A DNA stretch of 64,000 nucleotides from Adiantum capillus-veneris (Eukaryota; Streptophyta; Polypodiopsida; Polypodiales; Pteridaceae). Positions 14,219 through 24,699 of this stretch are shown here, piece after piece. The notes below the pieces were generated by a model. That model was not told the origin of the DNA and did not search any database. It saw only the letters and a list, made by a program, of their open reading frames with translations. The stretch lies in the NCBI GenBank assembly GCA_014529385.2, contig CM043963.1:3785001-3849000 (forward strand), given 5' to 3'. How positions within the stretch are numbered: the first letter of the stretch is position 1; every line of letters begins with the position of its first letter. A program made the translations under genes and the position numbers.

Positions 14219-14446
14219 TGTTACCATATACATGTGGTAGTGCTGTGTGTGAACACACTAGGACTGTCGGGGCATTTTTTCCCTCTTTAGGAGGTTTTTC
14301 CCCCCTGTGCATTGTATATACGTCCATCACTCTAGGGCTCTCTATCTTTTCATTGCACACTAAGTAATACACTCTCTGTTGTGTGCCTTTAGCTTCCTTC
14401 GTCTTCTCCAAGCTGTGTGTGTTTTCTTGCAGCCCTAATTCCAACA
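14219..14446 (+). repeat. 3' LTR of the copia element
   Basis: TGTTACCATATACATG to TCCAACA, directly after the polypurine tract. It differs from the 5' LTR at roughly ten positions. The AC microsatellite resumes at 14,447. Confidence 0.95.
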
Positions 14447-14860
14447 CACACACACACACACACACGCACACACACACAAGCTTCGTGCCCTTCTAGTCCC
14501 CCAAAATTTTACATGACAACTTCTTAGGCTGCGCTTTTTGCATCACGGGTGGATATGTGAGTATGGCTTGGATTTTTTCATGCAAGCTATCCATCGACAC
14601 TCTGCACTCGTGAACATTATATGAAGGACCATTCTTATGATAGTATTCCAAGAATTTTTGACAGGGCGCTCTTACCTCTACTAGGTCCATATCTCTCCAA
14701 GGATGTTCCAAACTCATAAAACAAGACCATTGCCTCTACAAGGTGCTCCTCAAGCACTATCCCAAAATCGTGCATACTTTGTGGAGAATGCAAGTGTCCA
14801 TTATTGCTTCTAGAGCATGCATCATCTTGAAGCAAATAGGTCGACTGCAAACACACACAA
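14447..14860 (-). pseudogene. Microsatellite remainder and an unidentified minus-strand coding remnant
   Basis: 14,447-14,479 is the right half of the AC tract. Beyond it, two overlapping minus-strand frames (14,856-14,635 and 14,717-14,493) read as one protein-like stretch across a frameshift (HDFGIVLEEHLVEAMVLFYE, then DLVEVRAPCQKFLEYYHKNG). No family was recognised. It lies on the same strand as, and upstream of, the MULE-like remnant, so it could be a 5' exon of that gene separated by the microsatellite and the copia insertion. That is only an inference. Confidence 0.35.
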
Positions 14861-15405
14861 AAAGAAATAGCAAAGAGAGCTTACGAACACCCGATGTACC
14901 TTGTTCCTTCAATCCATTGATGGGATCTTTACATAGTTGCCCTTTGTTGCCCCTTGCTTGAGAAGCCTTATTCCATGGACATCCTACTCTCCCTGAGGCT
15001 CAAGTTCCCCAACATCCCCACTCGCTCGTCGTCCATGCTGGTTCACCCTGTCTCAACCCACCCCCGTCCCATTACCTGCCAATTCAAATTTCACCTTCGA
15101 GCCAACTGTAGACGCTTTAGAATTCCTTGCCACTCTCAAGCTCCAACTCAACAAGTGTGATCGTACTGCCCCCACCCGAGAGCCCCACGTAAGTGCCGTT
15201 CCTTTTTTACTTTCTTGGTCCTTGTTTAATTTTTTTTGGTTTACATGGACGACGGAGATTGCCCCTGAAAGCGAGCCCAACTTGCCCTCCCACCTCACTG
15301 AGTCCCACGAGGTATTTAATGAAGTTAGAGAGATGGGATCAACTACTGTAATTTGAGTGGGGGAATCTCGAGGCAGTTGGACGGTAAAAAAAAGTATTGC
15401 GGTCA
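14861..15405. other. Intergenic DNA without recognisable gene
   Basis: Frames exist on both strands but none shows a domain. The part near 15,240-15,405 may be the body of the tRNA-derived SINE whose head lies at 15,410-15,478 on the minus strand. Confidence 0.4.
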
Positions 15406-15409
15406 ATGC

Positions 15410-15478
15410 TTGCGAGGTGACTCGAACCCACCACCTGCCCAATGATAGGGTGCTGCCCTCACCACGTGGCCACATAGC
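15410..15478 (-). ncRNA. tRNA-like SINE head (RNA polymerase III A and B boxes)
   Basis: On the minus strand TGGCCACGTGGT (15,472-15,461) fits an A box and GGTTCGAGTCA (15,428-15,418) fits a B box, about 32 bases apart as in a tRNA. A T-arm with a 5-bp stem (GGTGG/TCACC) and a 7-base loop GTTCGAG can be drawn, but no good acceptor stem or standard anticodon loop. A tRNA-derived SINE therefore fits better than a functional tRNA. Confidence 0.4.
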
Positions 15479-15834
15479 TTTTGATGGCACCTAAGGCAAA
15501 ACACAACCTTATATTGTGAACGCAAACGAAAAAAAAACCTCGGCCAAAAAAAAACTTCGGACAATATCTGACGGTGCATGTTGTTTTTGATTTTTGAGCC
15601 TCGCTTGCGCGCCGTGGATCCCATGGCTTGGGATTTAGTGCTGAGGGCTCCCTTGATTCCAAGGCCCCGTGTCGAATAATGTGAGGGCAAAGCCAACCCT
15701 CAGAAAGCCAACCCAACCTTCAACAGGAAGTTTGGTAGCATAACCCCGCGTGTCTTCTTGATTTCAAAAAATGTACTGAAAATACCAGTCCCAGCTTGGT
15801 CCTCACGCGACGGGTTGGTCTCTCCCGCTCGCTT

Positions 15835-15896
<62 letters not shown>
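15835..15896. repeat. (TC)n(AC)n microsatellite
   Basis: About 20 TC units followed by about 10 AC units, the same compound type and order as at 9,239. Confidence 0.95.
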
Positions 15897-16480
15897 GGGG
15901 ATTTTCTAGCTTCCTTCAACAACCAACATCGACAGGCCATCCGGTATCCACAGTTTATCGCTCAGGATTTTGCTCTCTCTACCACACAACCATGGTAGCT
16001 AATTCTGATTCTTTTGACGTCTTTCTATGACACGCATCAGACTAGCGTATCTAGAATCCTGTTTTACGCTTTAGGCGATCATGCTTTTTACGAATATTGT
16101 GCTCTTCATGCAGTGCCTTTAACTTATTCTGCGTATTTTCTTCATTGTTAAGCACCTTGAGAGCAGTTGTGGTCTAGTTGTTTGACTACTGGGTTCCGAG
16201 TGGGCATGCACGTGCTCAATTGTTATCGGGCTCATTCAGTTCAAGTGAACAAACATGTTTTGGAACGAGCAATGGCTCGTGTTTGTGCATGGCAGCGTCT
16301 ACGATGTACAAAATATTTCTAAGCGTGGGTTTAGGTTTACTGGCAACGTGCTGTTGCAGCTAAGTTGTTGATAGACGATGCTTTTAATTGCTTTTGAGCT
16401 CAAAGCTCCTATGACCAGAGTGCTAGGTGTAACTTAGATTGGGGTGATTCAGTTATAAACTCCTTTTCTGCTGCACCTTT
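15897..16480. other. Intergenic DNA without recognisable gene
   Basis: No convincing coding region. A weak pol III-like pair of boxes near 16,160-16,200 has wrong spacing and was not accepted. Confidence 0.45.
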
Positions 16481-16484
16481 GACA

Positions 16485-17400
16485 TAGTGTCAGAGCCAAG
16501 GCCTTCTCTGGAGTTAGAGTGGTAAGCTCTTTGAGTTTGTGGTGCTAAATTTTCGCAAGGGACTGATTTGGAGCTGTTTTGGGCTGATTTAAAGAACCCT
16601 CTTCATCCCAACCCCTCCTAGCCTCATCACATGCCCGAGTTTTCCTCAACAATGGATTGGGGTGATGATTTTGATTTGAACTCGGTCCTGACGAGATGAG
16701 GCTACCAATGATGGAACAACAAGCTTGGAGGAGTGCGGAGATTGGTACCGGTTCTAGTCTGGCGTAGGTGATCAACCAATCGATATCCCTACCCTTTCCA
16801 CCTTTCCCACTGGTTGGCAATTGAATGACGACAACTATGCCATTTGGAGAGCAACTATGACGACGGTGTTCGACTCATATGAACTTCGTGGCTTGTCAAT
16901 AGCAACTTTTAGAAGACAAATATTTTTGTAGAAGCAAAGCTTTGGGAGCGTGTCAATGCTTGGATTCGATTGTTTATTATCTTGAACAATACACCATCTG
17001 CCATCAATCACATTGGATTGATAAAGAACGCAAAGATAAAACTTGATGACGTGGCATTGCAATTGGACATTTAAAAGGGACTCCGGACATAAAAACTGAA
17101 GGCGTGGCCAAAATTAAGCAAATTGATGATGTGGAAGACCCTCTTGAAAAATCCGCCGCTATTTGCGCCGCAATTTACAGGCTGTTGATGTGGCATCTGT
17201 ACAAGTAGATTTTTGGCTAGGTTTGGTACAACTTTTTAACTTTTGGTCCATGTATTTAGCATGATTGGGGCACCCAGCTCCTAAGTGCCCAAGGGGTGGA
17301 TCTAGAAGATTAGCTTGGAAGTGATTGCAAAACACGCATCTTGGCAATTGTACTTTGTGGTCATCAATCAATCAAGAAATACCGAAAGGGGTGTCAAAGT
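16485..17400 (+). pseudogene. copia-type gag remnant after a degenerate primer binding site
   Basis: A degenerate primer site (AGTGTCAGAGCC near 16,485) is followed about 300 bp later by a gag-like stretch (16,790-16,895: TGWQLNDDNYAIWRATM, the N-terminal gag motif of copia elements). Around 17,265 a relic zinc knuckle reads LGHPAPKCP. Many stops are present. At 17,376-17,395 lies a variant of the 20-bp box that is otherwise seen in LTRs. The matching pol block just downstream runs in the opposite direction. Confidence 0.6.
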
Positions 17401-17589
17401 TGCAACGGAAAAGGGTGAATCAACAAGGATAGGCAATCAAGGGGGGTTGTGGAAGACTTGGGAGCGGAAGCCCCCTCTCAAGGAATACGCTCGTTGAAGA
17501 CCACCACATCACAACTCATTACAATGTCCACCAGATCATAAAGTCGATATCGCTAGGATAGACTATTGTAGCCGACAAAGAACATTCTG

Positions 17590-19250
17590 TTGGACTTGGG
17601 GGTCAAACTCTTCCCCCTTTGCATCTTCGGTATACGGACGTATGCATTGCTCCCAAATATCGGAAAATGAGAGACATCGGGCTTTCTATCAAAGTAAGCC
17701 TCAAATCAAGTCTTCCTTGAATGAAGACATAGAGACCAAGTGATAGTGTGAATTTCCATTGCAATTGCCTTCGCCATGATGACTTGCGATGCTCGAGCAT
17801 AGTCCGTGCCATCTCTACCACAGTCCTATTCTTCCACCCCACACAACTCCATTCTTTGAGAGCGATCAGGTCTTTGCAAGCTCTTGCTTGATGCCACGGT
17901 CTGCACAAAATTGTGTAAAAGCTTTGGAGGTAAATGCCCCACCTTTGTCCGATCAAAATGTCTCTTTGTTGCTTTTCTTCTCCACGAGCCGATTTTTGAA
18001 AAGACCAAAGCCTCTATGACTTGTGCTATGGAAAGTATACTCAAGTAAAGTGGCTGAAATCATCCACCAGCAACATGAAGTAAAGAGCTATGCTTAGAGA
18101 TGGAGTGTGCATAGGTCCACAAAGGTTGATGTGAACCAACTCCAAAACCGCAGTAGCTCGATATGTAGAGTGCTATGAATAGCCTCTCTATGTTGCTTCC
18201 CATGAATGCAAGTCATGCATTTCCCATGCTTACTCCCAACACTTCAATCATTTGTTCACAAAAAGCATGACGGAGCATCAATGCTCAAATGACCAAACCG
18301 ATCATGCCATAAATCACCTGTGGGAGCATGGAGCCTGTAGAGACTGTGCTCCACCATGCCCCCACTAACCTCCTTGTCAGAGTCTCGATCCCGAATGGAC
18401 ATTGTAGCCTCTGAAAATCGCATCCATGCCTAACTTGCACACCTCATGCACATGCATAAGATGGAAACCCAGCTTTGAAGCATAAAGAACCTTGGAGGTA
18501 TGCATACCCCCTCTGCCATCTGGAGTCAACTCCATGGTACCCTCGTTGTGAACAAGAATTTTCAATTTGTTGCTTATGAAAATGGAACCACAGTGTTGCC
18601 ACATGTTGGATTGGAACCACAATGTTGCCACATGTTGGATAATTGATCCTTCAGAGGTGTCACGTATAGTAAATCACCACGATCAAGAATCCAATTCCGG
18701 CCATTTTGGACCACAAGAGCCGTCTCAACCTTTGATGTTCTAGGAGAATCTTCTAAAGGTAGTGTCACAAATTGATGATGTGGCAGACTTGAAGTACTAT
18801 GGTCTTGTTGCGCTGCTTCCGATATCTCTTGGGTTTTCTCTTGAATTTGCTGTTTGGTCACAACATCGTGTAACTGCTCTTCTAGGTTGGAATCTGGATA
18901 TCCGGGCTTCTTTGGTGATTAACTCCGACTTCAAGCTGGTTACCTCCTACTGTAGCCTCTTCAACTCGCTCATGATGAAGGTTTCCCATGGCAACTGTGG
19001 TTTGAGAGGGGGTGGAATGGGTGGGATACTTGAGGCCACGGTTGCCGCAAAAGTCTTCTTGGGTGGGCCCATGTTGGTGTGAGTTGGGGGGTGCTGTGTA
19101 TGTCCACCCCACAAGGGTCCCCACTCCCCACTAGGGGAGGCAAAAGAAAAGACCCCCCCCTCTGCTTCTTCCTCTTCTGTAGCGGTGGGACGAGAAGCTT
19201 GCTGGCGGGAGTGGCGGACTGAGGCCTGAGTAGGCTGCGCATTGGCAAGG
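17590..19250 (-). pseudogene. copia gag-pol fragment, inverted relative to the upstream gag
   Basis: From high to low coordinates the minus strand encodes a gag C-terminus (19,240-18,880, rich in Pro/Thr), a protease start (18,700-18,640, NWILDRGDLLYVTP, where DSGA is expected), a GAG-pre-integrase stretch (18,630-18,400) and an integrase core (18,044-17,603). Around the integrase Glu region the text VGWKNRTVVEMARTML matches the copia GVAERKNRT motif in degraded form. Frames change repeatedly. RT and RNase H are absent. Confidence 0.7.
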
Positions 19251-19254
19251 AGGA

Positions 19255-19256
<2 letters not shown>

Positions 19257-19342
<86 letters not shown>
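19257..19342. repeat. (GA)n microsatellite
   Basis: About 43 GA units (that is, TC on the minus strand). It separates the copia remnant from the hAT transposase remnant. Confidence 0.95.
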
Positions 19343-19346
<4 letters not shown>

Positions 19347-19454
19347 GTTCTCGGAGGTGTCTCCTCTCTTATAAAGGAGAGGGAGAATGGTTGATAGAAT
19401 TACTAGGGGACCCGAGGGTCTACAAGATTGGTTGATACATGGTGTGTTCACGAC

Positions 19455-20142
19455 TGCCTTCTCACGATCGAGCAAAGTGGTTCAGAGAGCTTCTTCCGAA
19501 GATGGCGGCACATAGCCTGTGCCATACTCTCCTATCCGCTGCACCATAGCTTTCCAATACTCCGACCTATTTTGATCACACATGGAAGAGGTTAGTATCA
19601 TAGTGGCAGAAACAAAGAGAACGGAAGAAACGAGTGGGAAGAGCGATAAAGCTTACCTAGCCGCGACAAATGGGATACGGTCATGATAAAAGAAGCGGGC
19701 AACGGTGGCATCCACCTCTTCCTTCTTCTTTGGGTCCCAAGAGGTAGCAAGGGTCATTTGGCGACGAATCAGGCCGGATGAAGGTCTACCTGGTAGAGTC
19801 GAAGAAGGGAAAATGAGGGTCTTTGGGTTGACCGCTTTGCGTGCGGGCTTGGGTTTAATGTTGAATTGCTGATCCTTTTCCGCAAGCTCCTTCCTCTTCT
19901 CGGCGCTTACGTTTGGTGCAAAATCTCACCTCACCTCATGTCCCGACACTCGAAGAAAGTGCCCTCACCTTGTCGTGGCCCCCTTTCCGATGGTAAGAGC
20001 ATAGCTTGCATGCCCATGCTCGAGCACCTCCTGCCGTCGACAAGATGACCTCCGAAGTCACTTCATCCCACCATGACCATTCCTTCGGCTTTTGAGGGTT
20101 GCTCGCATGGATGGAGGGGGTTGTACGAGAAGAAGAAGCCAT
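19455..20142 (-). pseudogene. hAT transposase 5' part (BED finger), one intron, truncated
   Basis: Minus-strand ATG at 20,142 (MASSSRTTPSIHASNPQKPK) opens a BED-type zinc finger (WACKLCSYHRKGGHDKVRAH, reading across a frameshift near 19,940). Then comes the stretch DATVARFFYHDRIPFVAA typical of hAT/DUF659 transposases. A 90-bp GT-AG intron can be placed at 19,567-19,656. Exon 2 continues SEYWKAMVQRIGEYGTGYVP. A TGA at 19,482-19,484 replaces the Arg of the motif LRTTLL, and the coding region breaks off before the (GA)n tract. The dimerisation domain is absent. Such transposases cut and paste elements with 8-bp target duplications. Confidence 0.75.
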
Positions 20143-20144
20143 GG

Positions 20145-20330
20145 ATGATGAGAGAGAGAGAGAGAGAGAGCTTCAGCGGCGAGCCTTTTAGCAATGAAAG
20201 CTTCTTGAACTTTCAATGGCGAATGCACATCATGTAGGCTTGAGCCTTGAGAGCTCGAGAGAGAGAGAGGTAGGAAGAGTCAAGACTCAAGAGGGAGAGA
20301 GAGAGAGAGCTTGATAGGGTGGAGGCTGAA
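20145..20330. repeat. GA-rich tracts upstream of the hAT remnant
   Basis: Three short (GA)n runs, near 20,149-20,170, 20,255-20,268 and 20,292-20,308, lie directly 5' of the hAT reading frame and may have been its leader. Confidence 0.8.
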
Positions 20331-20484
20331 AGTTTAGAACAATGCAATGGTGCATTCACTTGTAAGTTGTGAAAGGAAGGGATGAGGGGGGTTGCATTAT
20401 ATAGGCCCTTGCTCACTTTGAGAAAAAAACCAACGTCCAAAAATCTGCCCGTTTTTTACTGTTGGTCGGAATTATGACAGTTGA

Positions 20485-20700
20485 CTTGAATCTGGCCGTT
20501 CGGCTAGTTTGCCTGCTCGTTGCTCGTTTCAGCCATTCCTTCCGTTCCCGGCCGTTCATGCCCGTTCCAGACGGCCCGTTCCGATATGACCACACCTGCC
20601 GGAACGCCTGTCCGTTCTAGGACGTTCCTCGCCAGTGCCAAGCCTCGAAACGCCTTCTGGCGTTCCAACCTCCTAAACCTACGTTCCTCGGTAACTCTTG
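20485..20700. promoter_or_regulatory. Cluster of CGTTC motifs, candidate hAT subterminal repeats
   Basis: Nine CGTTC words and one reverse GAACG lie in about 210 bp, mostly as CCGTTC, in the 5' flank of the hAT transposase remnant. hAT transposases are known to bind multiple short subterminal motifs, so these may be the binding sites of this element. No terminal inverted repeat was identified beside them. Confidence 0.4.
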
Positions 20701-20875
20701 TTCAAGGGTCTTCACGCCTAGAGCTTGGGTGAGGTTGTTGCTACTGCATGACACATACAAGGCACTCTAAAGATCGACAAAGCCCCACTACTGAGCCCTT
20801 TGGAGTACTACCATAGAAAGCGTCAACCTTTCGTGCCAAGTAGAAGTCCAGCAGCCCGGTTACCCCTACCCTCCC

Positions 20876-22350
20876 ATGCATCTACCTCCATTCCCTCAAC
20901 CAGTTTTTCACCTCCTAGGGGAGTACAGTTCTTACCCACTGTTACAACAAGCTCTTGAGCAACAAGCTCGTGAGCAGGAAACCATGGAGGAGCTCTCAAG
21001 CATTCTGGCTAAGGTAAACATAAAGTTTCCGACTTTGAGAGGACTATCCACCATAGAGGATGTAGATGACCATGCTAAGAGATTTGTATCCCTCTGCAGG
21101 GGTTGTGGCCTCAACAGAGAAGACGCCTACCTAGTGCTCTGTCCATCAACCTTGGACGGCTTAGCAGATAAATAGTACAGTCAGTTTGCTGAGAACCACT
21201 ATACTACTTGGGCAACACTAAGGCAGCAGTTGTGTGAAGCTTTCAGACCAAGTGACTTCCAAGAGAAGGTTCTATATGAGTTGGCAAACCTAATGCTTTA
21301 GCCAAATGAGACTTCTGCAGAACTCATGACTAGAACAAAGTCACTGGTCACCAAGCTTCCTTAGCAACCAGGAGAATTCATAATCAAGAAGTGGGTGGAG
21401 AAGGCTCTCCCCAAGAGAGTCTTTGGCCTGAAGCCACTCTGGAGGAGGTTGTTGCTGTTGCTACTAGGATAGGAGCAAGAAAGCTATTCAACAACTCCCC
21501 TCAGGTAGAGAGTGCCTTTGTACTCTTGGAAACTCCATTTGACCCCTTGACTTCTTTACGTAGGCAACTAGAAGCACTAAAGTCACAACGAGCTCTTTAG
21601 GAGGAGAGAATCGAGGTCCTCTCTGCGACTTGAGAAGCCTTCACATCAAGAGGCTTTGAAGTAGAAGAGCCAAGGACTCAACACGAGTTTAAGGTTGTGG
21701 TCTGGTGTAGCTCATGCCGCTCTCCAGGGTACCCTCCACATGAATGCCCCTTTCGGGCTTATTGCCACTTTGGTGAAAAGTCTGGACATGAGGACCAGGA
21801 TTGTTGCTACCTAAAGGGATTGCGGCAAATACAACAAAGTCTTGGTCCTACTCTTCAACAAGGGTTAGCACTTGCATCCAATATGGTTGCCCCCTATGGT
21901 CATCCAAACCACATGCCACCTTTGCTGACAACCCCTTCTATGCAAGGTATGCAGAGCACTTTCCCATCTTAGAGCTTTTATCATGTGAATGCAAAGGGCT
22001 CTGCAAGGTATGCAGAGCACTTTCCATCTCATAGCTTTTATCATGCGAATGCTCCCTCAGTCCCTCAAAGCTTCTACACCTCCACCTCCATCTCCACCTC
22101 CATGCACCAGGAGCAAGGGCAAGGATCACCTCGGCCTTCGACTCGCCCAGCCAATCGGCCCATTTTGTGCTACAGATGCAGGGAAGATGGGCATTACCAA
22201 AGCCTACGAGAAGGGTCCCCTCCCTGCCGTCATTGCATTGAAGCTAAGGATCGCTACAGTAAGGATTGTCCCAAACTTCGCGCATCCACGTCTTTGTCAC
22301 GTGCACATCTAATCCTATGTGCATGTGGACAAGCTGTGTTAGGTGCAGCG
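20876..22350 (+). pseudogene. Retrotransposon gag with zinc knuckles, no pol attached
   Basis: The reading frame from 20,876 gives a Retrotrans_gag-like region (about residues 30-150: LRGLSTIEDVDDHAKRFVSL, then HYTTWATLRQQLCEAFRPSD). Two or three CCHC-type knuckles follow at 21,704-21,830 (CSSC-x4-Y/H-x4-C, CHFGEKSGHEDQDC) and 22,170-22,275 (CYRCREDGH). In-frame TAGs at 21,173, 21,299 and 21,362 and another at 21,598 stand where Gln is plausible. A frame change lies near 21,385. The protein would coat retroelement RNA. LTRs for it were not identified. Confidence 0.75.
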
Positions 22351-22369
22351 GAATGAATGTTGTTTTTTC

Positions 22370-23050
22370 TCAAGATTAGTGATCTTTATTGCTCAAGGTT
22401 CCTTTTAGTTCTTAGGGAAAGAGAGAGCTTTCCGTCTTATGGAGAGTGCTATGATCACGAACAAGTGAGTGGATATTGTGCGTGCCAGTGGATGAGACTG
22501 AGAGAAGGAGAGAGAAGAGATACGACACCCGAGAGGTTGTAAAACCCTTCTCCGAAGGCCCCACTCTCGTCGGTGAGAGTGGTCTATTCTTTGATTGCAC
22601 AAAGGTGTACAATGCGTATGCAATGGACTATGCAACTTGGTCTATGCCGATGACGACGACGGTGACGATGATGACGACGATGGCCGAAATCTGAGATCTT
22701 CTAATCGTTGAATTTCGGGACTGTTTCGGTGGCTGAAAATGACTGTTTTGGCTGCGTTTTCTTGGCTGAAAAATGAGGTTTCTTAGGGCTGAAAACTGAT
22801 GCTCTTTACGGGCTGAATCTGCTACACTTTAGGTGAATGATGCCGGTCCTAATTTGCTGCTGAAATCCAAAAACGCCAGGGGCTGAATTTGGTCCTTCTG
22901 TCGCCGGGGTTCTGCAAATGCAAAAACGCTAGGCTGATCTACTGTGTCGTGATGACGCTGGGGCTGATCTGATGTGCACAAATCGCCAAGGCTGATCTGA
23001 TGCAAAAACGCTAGGTCTTCTGTGGAGAAAAACACCAGAGTAGTTGCGGG
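22370..23050 (+). repeat. Dispersed repeat, left copy (inverted partner at 47,100-47,810)
   Basis: Segments around 22,375-22,460, 22,585-22,690 and 22,990-23,060 match, in reverse orientation, segments at about 47,790-47,690, 47,560-47,450 and 47,160-47,110. Shared words include CTCAAGGTTCCTTTT and GATTGCACAAAG. The central part is rich in GGCTGAAA and CAAAAACGCTAGG. Probably two copies of one LTR. Confidence 0.6.
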
Positions 23051-23566
23051 GGTTGGTCTTGCTAAGAAGTTGCCTGTTGAGCAAGGTGCTCCTGCTGCCT
23101 CTTCTGCCAGAAAGTGCTAACTTGGGTTTGCTTATATATTAACTTAGCAGAATTGCCCTACCTACTTTTGTTGGAAAGTCACTTAAAAATAATAAGTGAA
23201 AATCCCAATAAATAGGAAAATAGGCTAAATGCATTGGAAAATTCCCCTAACTGATGCTAATGGATTCTGATGGGAATTCCGATGATCATGCTGTGTGCAA
23301 CCGGAGGATATGCATCTATGCTAAGTGATTGGGCATGCACGGTCTACGAATAGACTCACAAAAGTGCCAGATCATTGCTAATCTAAACTGACTGGACTGA
23401 CTGAACCTTGCTGTGGTGTAGCTTGTCCACGGACACATAGGGTTGGGATGTGTCACGTGACAAGCTGTTTCTACCTCTAGGGTTTAGGAAGCCTAGGAAG
23501 TGTTATGGCAACCTCGTGAGCGTGTACGCGGGCCGTGCATGTCCAGACACTTAAGAATAGTTGCAT
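23051..23566. other. Intergenic DNA between repeats
   Basis: No coding region or domain seen. Pre-insertion flank of the 23-kb nested LTR element. Confidence 0.5.
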
Positions 23567-23852
23567 TGTTGGGTTTCCAAGCCCTAGTCCAGTTTGGTGT
23601 TAGCCCGTGGGAAATTGCTCTTATGTAGCATGCAGTACAACCTCAGTTTAGTGGAGTCTTTTTGCATGGCAAGATTGCTCTATATATCATGTAAGGCTTT
23701 TCATAAAATATACACAATACATAGCGGGGTATTTTATATTTCGTGTCGAGCTGCTCTCTCTCTCGTTCCCTCTTCCTTCTGTACTTCTACATATCTCCCC
23801 AAGCCGCCATGGCTTGCCCTTGATGGCATCCACCATAGCCCCGACGCCTACA
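23567..23852 (+). repeat. 5' LTR of the outermost element
   Basis: Starts TGTTGGGTTTCCAAG and ends CGCCTACA, then AG and the primer binding site. Contains the likely TATA signal CTATATATCATG near 23,682. Confidence 0.92.
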
Positions 23853-23866
23853 AGTGGTATCAGAGC

Positions 23867-24300
23867 CCAGGCGAGGGCCCTAGGCGCTAGACATGCGTTC
23901 TGAGCGCAAGCAGCTAAGCCAAGGTGTTGGCGCCAACACAACCCGCAGGAGCTTATCAAAACGCCATCTGAAGCTAAGCGACTAGCATCTCAAGACGTTG
24001 TGTTGCATAGCCAAAGTTGGCGTGGCTAGGTCAAGGCGCTCGTGCCTACTGCATTTCAAAACGTTGTCGAAAGCAGAGGAAGCAACTCTTCCGGCGCTCC
24101 CGGCAACAAGGACTTGCATAGGCAGTTTTTTGGTCGGCATATCAAAACGCCTACTACAAACGAAAAAGTTGGTGCTTCTCCTGTGTTCCAAAACGTTGTT
24201 AGGCCTGTTGACGGTGCAAAACAAAACAATCAACGGCAAGTCTTGTCGAAAGGCAACACAAACTCTTTGCACACAGCATCTCAAAGCGCCTATAAATTGT
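23867..24300 (+). other. Leader region with a recurrent 12-14-bp word
   Basis: Variants of CATYTCAAAACGYY recur six times, at about 23,953, 23,986, 24,052, 24,138, 24,185 and 24,277. No recognised protein. This is the presumed untranslated leader or ruined gag of the outermost element. Confidence 0.5.
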
Positions 24301-24308
24301 GCAAGCGA

Positions 24309-24554
24309 GTAAGGACTTACACCATTCTGCTGCTTCACAAGCATGTACGGCTAGTGTGCCTCCAGGCTGGCGACTCTTTGCATATGCATTTAGACTGCAT
24401 CACTGTCCGGCCGCCCACTTTTGTCCGGGTGCCCACACATATTTTGGGGTTGTGGGGATTTTTATCAGGCCTTGGCTGCCTCCCCTTGGGCACCTATTTA
24501 TAGGGGCAGGGGGGTAACCACTTCCATACATCTGGTTGTTGTATTGGGTCTTCT
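24309..24554 (+). repeat. LTR-like repeat, left copy (partner 44,854-45,151)
   Basis: Aligns to 44,854-45,151 along its length, for example CATGTACGGCTAGTG, TGCATATGCATTTAGACTGC and GGTTGTTGTATTGGGTC. A TATA-like CACCTATTTATAGGGG near 24,490 suggests an LTR promoter. The 5' border is blurred and no primer binding site follows, so the pair may not belong to one element. Confidence 0.6.
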
Positions 24555-24614
24555 GCTCATGGTAGTCATGGGGGGCTGATCGCCCCCTCTTCACCATACC
24601 TTGCGTTTGTGGTC

Positions 24615-24618
<4 letters not shown>

Positions 24619-24662
<44 letters not shown>
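24619..24662. repeat. (TC)n tract at the 5' junction of a LINE copy
   Basis: About 22 TC units lie directly before the fold-back at 24,663. Confidence 0.95.
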
Positions 24663-24665
<3 letters not shown>

Positions 24666-24699
24666 GTGCTCGTTTGGATGAAGACCAAACGAGCACAGG
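24663..24699. repeat. Perfect 15-bp fold-back at the LINE 5' end
   Basis: CCTGTGCTCGTTTGG (24,663-24,677), a 7-base loop, and its exact reverse complement (24,685-24,699). The right arm encodes the LINE protein text KRAQD, so the left arm is an inverted copy of the element's truncated 5' end. Such a structure could arise when the new cDNA end folds back during target-primed reverse transcription. Confidence 0.9.

Noticed and set aside
15053-15716. Several overlapping minus-strand open frames of 85-145 codons
   Set aside because: They run through the tRNA-like SINE head and flanking non-coding DNA. No protein family is visible.
16155-16205. Possible tRNA-like A and B boxes on the plus strand
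   Set aside because: Spacing is too short and no stem pairs well.
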